From: Phycisphaerales bacterium UBA4658
GTDB lineage: Bacteria > Planctomycetota > Phycisphaerae > Phycisphaerales > UBA1924
Reading direction: 5' to 3'
Assembly (NCBI GenBank): GCA_002405485.1
Contig: DHLW01000135.1
Coordinates: forward strand, 36,241 to 63,690
Length of the DNA stretch: 27,450 bases
Part shown: positions 23,485 to 27,450 of the stretch, piece after piece
Layout: each line of letters opens with the position of its first letter
Numbering within the stretch: the stretch's first letter is position 1
The notes under the pieces: generated by a model
Seen by the model: only the letters and a program-made list of their open reading frames with translations
Databases searched by the model: none
Told to the model about the DNA's origin: nothing
Made by a program: the position numbers and the translations under genes

Positions 23485-25364
23485 GTCCGCTCTCTTCCCT
23501 CGAATCACGCGCGCCCGCCGACGCTCCCGGTGCTGAGCCAAAGCTCAACGGATCGCCCGTGCTCTCGCCCACCCGCCCGGATGTGCCGGCCACATTGCCC
23601 ATCGAGCCCCCGGCAACGCCCTGGCCCCGCACCGACCGGCCGCTCACCATCGCCATCATCGGCTGGGCCCGACTTTCCAGCCAGGAACGCGAGGGCTCCG
23701 GGTACAACCTCAACAAGTCCGAACTCGCTCGCGGGCTCGTGCTTTCAGGTCACAAGGTCGCCTATCTCGCGGCCGGCATGACCAATCGTCTCGGACCCAC
23801 GCTCAGCGCCGGCGCTCCCGCGATCGTCCTGCGCGAGCAGTGGGGGGGCATCGACTGCTACGAGCTTCGCAACAGTCCGAACGCCGCCCCTGCCGCGTTC
23901 AACTTCACGAACATGGCAACCGAGATCGCCGAGCCCGCTTCCTCCGCCATGGTCGTCGGCTGGCTCCGGTCCGTCGGCGCAGTCGTCGCTCACGTCCACT
24001 CTCAAGAGGGTTACGCCCTCGACCTCATCCCCACCATCGAGGCCGCTGGCATCCCCGTCGTCGTCACGCCGCACAACTACTGGTTTCTCTGCCCTCAGGT
24101 CGACCTCCTGCACCACGAGCACACGGTCTGCACCGACTACGACGGCGGCCGCAAGTGCCAGGGGTGCCTCCCGGGCAAGAGCGTCGCCAAGCTCCGCACC
24201 ACTCGCGCCTGGGGCCAGTCCCTTGAGTATCTCCTTGGGCTCTATCCGGCCGACGTGATCCGCAAGCTTGCCTATGGCGTCAAGCCCACCATTCGAGCCC
24301 TGGCCAAGGGCCAGTTCGCTCGGCGATGGACCGAGCCCAAGCTCAAGCCCGACGCCCTCAACGATCCGGAACTGGCGCTCGGATTTGATTCCGTGCAGCG
24401 TGATCCGCTCCGGGGGACGGCCATTTACCACCACCCCCCGATCTACGCCGAGGACCGCCCTCGCGACTATGCCCGCGCCGAGTGGTCCACCAACGAGCAA
24501 CTCCTCGATGGGCGCGACCGCCATCGCGTCTCGCTCACCATCTACGGCAAGCGTCGCGATGCGGGCGTCGCCGCACTCTCCGCCGCCTCGCTCGTCACCC
24601 CGCCAAGCGACTATCTGCGCAAAGTCCACGTCGCCATGGGCGTGCCCGAAAACAAGACCCGCTGGGTCCGACTCGGACAGCCGCACTTTGACCAGATCAA
24701 CCGCCGCGCCAGGCGGTCGCCCTTCTACGACGCCCGACCATGGGATCCGAAGTCGGCAACTCGACCGCTGCGCTTCGGCTTCTTCGGGACCACTCGACCA
24801 AACAAAGGCCTCGAAGTCCTGACCCGTGCCATCCCGCTCCTCGCACAGTCCGTCCGCGAACGCTGCCAGTTCATCATCCGCGCCCAGGGCTACGAGTTCG
24901 GCTTCCGCAAACGGCTTTCAGTCTTCCCAGAGGTCAGCGTCCACGGCGGATACGACCTGTACGAACTCATCTCCGCCGCCGGCACCTACGACGTCGGCAT
25001 CCTCTCACACATCTGGCTCGAGAACTCGCCTCTTGTGCTCCTGGAGAACTTCCACGCCGGCAAAATGGTCATCTGCTCCCGTCTCGGCGGTCCGGTCGAC
25101 TGGATCCGCACGCCCGAGGACGCTCCCGACGCCTACAACGGCCTCTTCTTCACCGGCGGCGATGAGCACATGCTCGCCCAGCAGATCACCAGAGTCGTCA
25201 CCGGAGAGGTCCCGATCCCCTCCCAGCGCGAAATCCATGATCGCACCACCCTCGTCTCCTATCCCGCCCATGTGCGCGAGGTCGAGAGCATCTACCACGA
25301 GCTCATCCGGGCCCGCCGAAATCAGGTCGCCGGCCCTGCCGCCACCCGCAGCCACGCGCACTGA
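23481..25364 (+). CDS. GT4-type glycosyltransferase, paralogue-like partner with four-cysteine motif
   Basis: A 627-residue GT-B protein coupled to the GT2 gene by ATGA. A Pro-rich leader (1-52) precedes LTIAIIGWARLSSQEREGSG. The acceptor domain ends in TPHNYWFLCPQ with cysteines C204, C217, C226 and C229, spaced exactly as in the first GT4 of the cluster. About 232-425 is a long insertion of unknown structure. The donor domain has LRFGFFGTTRPNKGLEVL, VSVHGGYDLYELI and ENSPLVLLENFHAGKMVIC, a regular E514-x7-E522. It probably adds a sugar to the same glycan as its neighbours. No flippase or polymerase is in the window. Confidence 0.83.
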   Translation: MSPLSSLESRAPADAPGAEPKLNGSPVLSPTRPDVPATLPIEPPATPWPRTDRPLTIAIIGWARLSSQEREGSGYNLNKSELARGLVLSGHKVAYLAAGMTNRLGPTLSAGAPAIVLREQWGGIDCYELRNSPNAAPAAFNFTNMATEIAEPASSAMVVGWLRSVGAVVAHVHSQEGYALDLIPTIEAAGIPVVVTPHNYWFLCPQVDLLHHEHTVCTDYDGGRKCQGCLPGKSVAKLRTTRAWGQSLEYLLGLYPADVIRKLAYGVKPTIRALAKGQFARRWTEPKLKPDALNDPELALGFDSVQRDPLRGTAIYHHPPIYAEDRPRDYARAEWSTNEQLLDGRDRHRVSLTIYGKRRDAGVAALSAASLVTPPSDYLRKVHVAMGVPENKTRWVRLGQPHFDQINRRARRSPFYDARPWDPKSATRPLRFGFFGTTRPNKGLEVLTRAIPLLAQSVRERCQFIIRAQGYEFGFRKRLSVFPEVSVHGGYDLYELISAAGTYDVGILSHIWLENSPLVLLENFHAGKMVICSRLGGPVDWIRTPEDAPDAYNGLFFTGGDEHMLAQQITRVVTGEVPIPSQREIHDRTTLVSYPAHVREVESIYHELIRARRNQVAGPAATRSHAH

Positions 25365-25388
25365 CCGAGCCTTCTCGGAGCATCGAGC

Positions 25389-25826
25389 ATGAACGCCCCG
25401 GCAGAACCTCCCGCTTCCGCTGCCCCCGCCTGGCCACCACCAGTTGCCCCCAGCGGCATGCGCTGTCGTCGCTGCCAATACGACTTGTCCACTCTCCCCG
25501 TCAAGATCCCCGACGGCGTCGTGCAGTGCCCCGAGTGCGCCATCCTCTCCCTCGTTCCGCAGAACACCGCCGTCGCTTCCGACTCGCTTCCTCCAATCGC
25601 GCCCCGAGTCTTTGCGCCCGGGGGTCCGCTCTCCACCGTTGCCTTGGCCCTCGCGCTGCTCGGAGTGCTGCACCCGCTCCTGGCGCCCCTCGGCATGGTT
25701 GCCGCCGCCGCCGCGCTCGAGGTCTCGAAGGGCCGCCGAGGGCTGTTCCCGCTCATCCTCGCGGCAATCTTGACGGTCTTTACAGTTGTCCTCCCGGTGT
25801 TTGGTGTGTTTCTGTGGAGACCCTGA
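25389..25826 (+). CDS. Small membrane protein with N-terminal zinc ribbon
   Basis: A 145-residue protein with GGAG (25377-25380) eight bases before the ATG. After a Pro/Ala-rich start it has MRCRRCQYDLSTLP and VQCPECA, a C26-x2-C29 and C47-x2-C50 zinc ribbon of the CRRCxYDL type that is common at the N-terminus of planctomycete membrane proteins. Two hydrophobic segments (about 80-108 and 116-142) are likely membrane helices. The function is unknown. It starts 24 bases after the GT4 stop and could be co-transcribed with the glycosyltransferases. Confidence 0.75.
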   Translation: MNAPAEPPASAAPAWPPPVAPSGMRCRRCQYDLSTLPVKIPDGVVQCPECAILSLVPQNTAVASDSLPPIAPRVFAPGGPLSTVALALALLGVLHPLLAPLGMVAAAAALEVSKGRRGLFPLILAAILTVFTVVLPVFGVFLWRP

Positions 25827-25836
25827 CCGGCCGCCC

Positions 25837-25858
25837 CCAGGGGTGCTTCCCGCCCTGG
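25837..25858 (+). terminator. Weak candidate hairpin after the zinc-ribbon gene
   Basis: CCAGGG (25837-25842) and CCCTGG (25853-25858) form a six-pair stem with a ten-base loop, followed by TTCTGG. It lies ten bases past the stop and before a possible promoter, but the stem is short and there is no proper T tract. Confidence 0.25.
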
Positions 25859-25890
25859 TTCTGGCAACGTGCCGCATCCTCGGGTTCGCG

Positions 25891-25896
25891 TATACT
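25891..25896 (+). promoter_or_regulatory. Candidate -10 element TATACT before a GTG start
   Basis: TATACT matches the -10 consensus at five of six positions and lies eight bases upstream of the GTG at 25905, so the transcription start would fall at or next to the start codon. No clear -35 element was found. Confidence 0.35.
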
Positions 25897-25904
25897 CCTG
25901 CAAG

Positions 25905-26669
25905 GTGCCCCAGACCGCAGCGCAGCACGGTTTTTCCCCCGTCACCCCCTCGGAGGTGCCGCCGGAGTCGCGCCCGACTGATGCCGACCCCTCGGATACC
26001 GAACTGACGCCCCCCGAACCTGCATCCGCCGATCCGGCCTCACCGTCGACAACCAAGGTGACCGTCGCCTCCCGCTCCCGTCGACCGACGCTCATCGATC
26101 GCGTCGAGGCCTTCATCTCTCGGCTCAGCACCCGCAACAACTTCTGGCACCGCGTGTGCTCGCTCATCTGGCTCCCCTTCGCGTTCCGCAGCGGGATCAA
26201 GATGAAGCGGCTTGACGACAACACCTTTCACGCCGTTCTTCCCTTCCGGCGATTCAATCGCAACTGGTACAACGCCATGGCCGGCGCGGCCCTGCTCGGC
26301 AACGCCGAGATCGCCGGCGGCATGTACGTTTTCGGGGTCTGCGGCGGCGACTACACCGTGGTCTGCAAGCATCTCGAGTACCGATTCCTCCGCCCCTGCT
26401 TCGGGCCCGCCGTCTACCGCATCACGCCCCGCGGCGACATCGCCGCGATGCTCGCCCACGGCGGAGAGTTCAACATCACCATCGACATGGACGTCTGCCA
26501 GGGTCTCCCCAAGCCCAAGGTCCTCGACAAGCTCGAACCCAACGCCCCAAGCGAACGCGAGAAGCGCGTCGGCCGAGTCGTCGTCACGTTCCACGTCACG
26601 CCCAAGATGCACCACAAGAACAAGGCCGAGCGCCGCGCCGCTGCGGTCTCCGACTCCGCCTCGGCCTGA
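25905..26669 (+). CDS. Unknown protein, possible DUF4442/hotdog-fold domain
   Basis: A 254-residue protein from the GTG at 25905; a GTG at 25869 is the alternative, but the -10-like TATACT lies between the two. Residues 1-60 are Pro/Ser/Glu-rich and probably disordered. The conserved-looking core runs from about 65 to 238: a helix WHRVCSLIWLPFAF, then TFHAVLPFRRFNRNWYNAM, AGAALLGNAEIAGGMYVF, then strands ending RVVVTFHVTPKM. The layout (strand, Asn-rich turn, long central helix AGAALLGNAEI, beta strands) resembles hotdog thioesterase-like DUF4442 proteins. I do not recognise an exact family and the enzymatic role is not supported. The C-terminus is basic and Ala-rich. Confidence 0.6.
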   Translation: MPQTAAQHGFSPVTPSEVPPESRPTDADPSDTELTPPEPASADPASPSTTKVTVASRSRRPTLIDRVEAFISRLSTRNNFWHRVCSLIWLPFAFRSGIKMKRLDDNTFHAVLPFRRFNRNWYNAMAGAALLGNAEIAGGMYVFGVCGGDYTVVCKHLEYRFLRPCFGPAVYRITPRGDIAAMLAHGGEFNITIDMDVCQGLPKPKVLDKLEPNAPSEREKRVGRVVVTFHVTPKMHHKNKAERRAAAVSDSASA

Positions 26670-26732
26670 TGTGCCGGTGGTCGCCGGTGCGACTCCGGAT
26701 CTGCCGCGGCGCGAGCCCCCGTACCATCCTGC

Positions 26733-27450
26733 GTGCAAGACCTCAACGCCCTCTCGCTCGATGCCCTCTACGCCGAGCTCTCCCGAGACGGCGCACTCGG
26801 CTCCCTCATCAAGCTCGCCCACGATGAGGACCTCGGTCAATCAGGCATTCCCGGTGACATCACGTCCCGCGCCTGCATCCCGGAATCTGCGTCCGCCAGA
26901 GCCCAGGTCGTCGCCCGCCAGCCGGGCGTGCTCGCCGGAATCCGCTGCCTGCCCACGATCCTGAACCGCTTTGCCCCGCACTGCTCGCTGAGCGTCCGCG
27001 CCGCCGACGGTCACCCGCTTGCGGCGCAGCAGCCCGTCGCGCTCATCCACGGGCCCACGAGGGAGATCCTCGCCGTAGAGCGAACCCTGCTCAACCTCCT
27101 CTCCCGCCTCTCCGGAATCGCCACCCGCACACGCGCATTTGCCGATCGCATCGCCCACACCCGCGCTCGCCTCCTGGACACCCGCAAGACCACCCCCGGC
27201 CTCCGCGGCTTGGAGAAGTACGCGGTCCGCTGCGGCGGCGGCTTCTGCCATCGCATCGGGCTCTTCGACGCCATGCTCATCAAGGACAACCACCTCGCCG
27301 GCGTCCCCATCGATCAGCTCGCCCCGTTTGTCGCCCAGGCCGTTGCCCGCGGGCGAGCGCTCGCCCAGGAGCACGGCGGTCTTCGCTTCGTCGAACTCGA
27401 GGTCGACACCCTCGAACAGCTCAACGCCGTCATCTCCGCCGGACTCTGCG
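26733..27450 (+). CDS. nadC: Quinolinate phosphoribosyltransferase (decarboxylating), 5' part
   Basis: The frame is open from the GTG at 26733 to the window edge, giving 239 residues of a protein usually about 280-300 long. Seen: LAHDEDLGQSGIPGDITSR (28-46), VERTLLNLLSRLSGIATRT (115-133), LLDTRKTTPGLRGLEKYAV (147-165), RCGGGFCHRIGLFDAML (166-182) and IKDNH (183-187), then FVELEVDTLEQL. These are the substrate- and PRPP-binding motifs of NadC, which turns quinolinate and PRPP into nicotinate mononucleotide, CO2 and pyrophosphate in NAD synthesis. No ATG lies near the N-terminus, so the GTG is the best start. It begins 63 bases after the preceding stop. The 3' end is missing only because the window ends. 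Confidence 0.93.
   Translation, partial: MQDLNALSLDALYAELSRDGALGSLIKLAHDEDLGQSGIPGDITSRACIPESASARAQVVARQPGVLAGIRCLPTILNRFAPHCSLSVRAADGHPLAAQQPVALIHGPTREILAVERTLLNLLSRLSGIATRTRAFADRIAHTRARLLDTRKTTPGLRGLEKYAVRCGGGFCHRIGLFDAMLIKDNHLAGVPIDQLAPFVAQAVARGRALAQEHGGLRFVELEVDTLEQLNAVISAGLC

Noticed and set aside
21574..23541. 655-residue minus-strand open frame.
   Set aside because: It is antisense to the GT2 gene with its DDD and WDHRYF motifs; composition is typical of a GC-driven shadow.

Overview
The window is GC-rich and densely coded, and most likely comes from a planctomycete, probably of the class Phycisphaerae. This is an inference from gene content. The clues are a dockerin-like C-terminal tail (NAQDLFDFLNAWF), a CRRCQYDL-type zinc-ribbon membrane protein, a full MoxR/Bat operon, an ABC-auxiliary GldG/DUF4340 pair, and weak Shine-Dalgarno signals at several starts. 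No rRNA, transposase, integrase or CRISPR array was seen.

Layout. (1) 1-915: the tail of a dockerin-like secreted protein, a tRNA-Leu(CAA), a DUF3467 protein and a strong hairpin terminator. (2) 916-10260 (+): a long aerotolerance-type operon: MoxR ATPase, DUF58 protein, a BatD-like/DUF4381-like membrane protein, two VWA membrane proteins (BatA, BatB), a Gln-rich TPR protein (BatC) and a fused BatD-BatE protein. Most downstream junctions overlap by 4 bases, which implies translational coupling. (3) 10241-12918 (-): a compact three-gene unit of an AAA ATPase, a TIGR02646-like HNH nuclease (ATGA overlap) and a DUF1569/DinB-like protein. The first two look like a Septu (PtuA/PtuB)-type anti-phage pair. 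(4) 12988-16411 (+): a homogentisate 1,2-dioxygenase-family protein, a YaeR/GloA2-type VOC protein, aspartate 1-decarboxylase PanD and an unrecognised polytopic membrane protein. (5) 16402-19620 (-): a GldG-like protein and a DUF4340 protein, without the ABC ATPase and permease that usually accompany them. (6) 19872-25364 (+): three large glycosyltransferases (GT4, GT2, GT4). The two GT4 proteins share an identical four-cysteine motif. (7) 25389-27450 (+): a zinc-ribbon membrane protein, a possible hotdog-fold protein and the 5' part of nadC.

How they work together. In the Bat operon the MoxR ATPase probably remodels targets presented by the VWA proteins, while the TPR, BatD and BatE parts form an envelope scaffold. 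The ATPase-HNH pair is the best candidate for a defence system. The glycosyltransferase trio probably builds a surface glycan. The catabolic, pantothenate and NAD genes are ordinary metabolism in compact arrangements.

Limits: all family assignments come from recognising motifs by eye, without any search. Promoters are low-confidence. Several starts (the GT2 gene, the hotdog-like gene, the membrane protein after panD) are uncertain.
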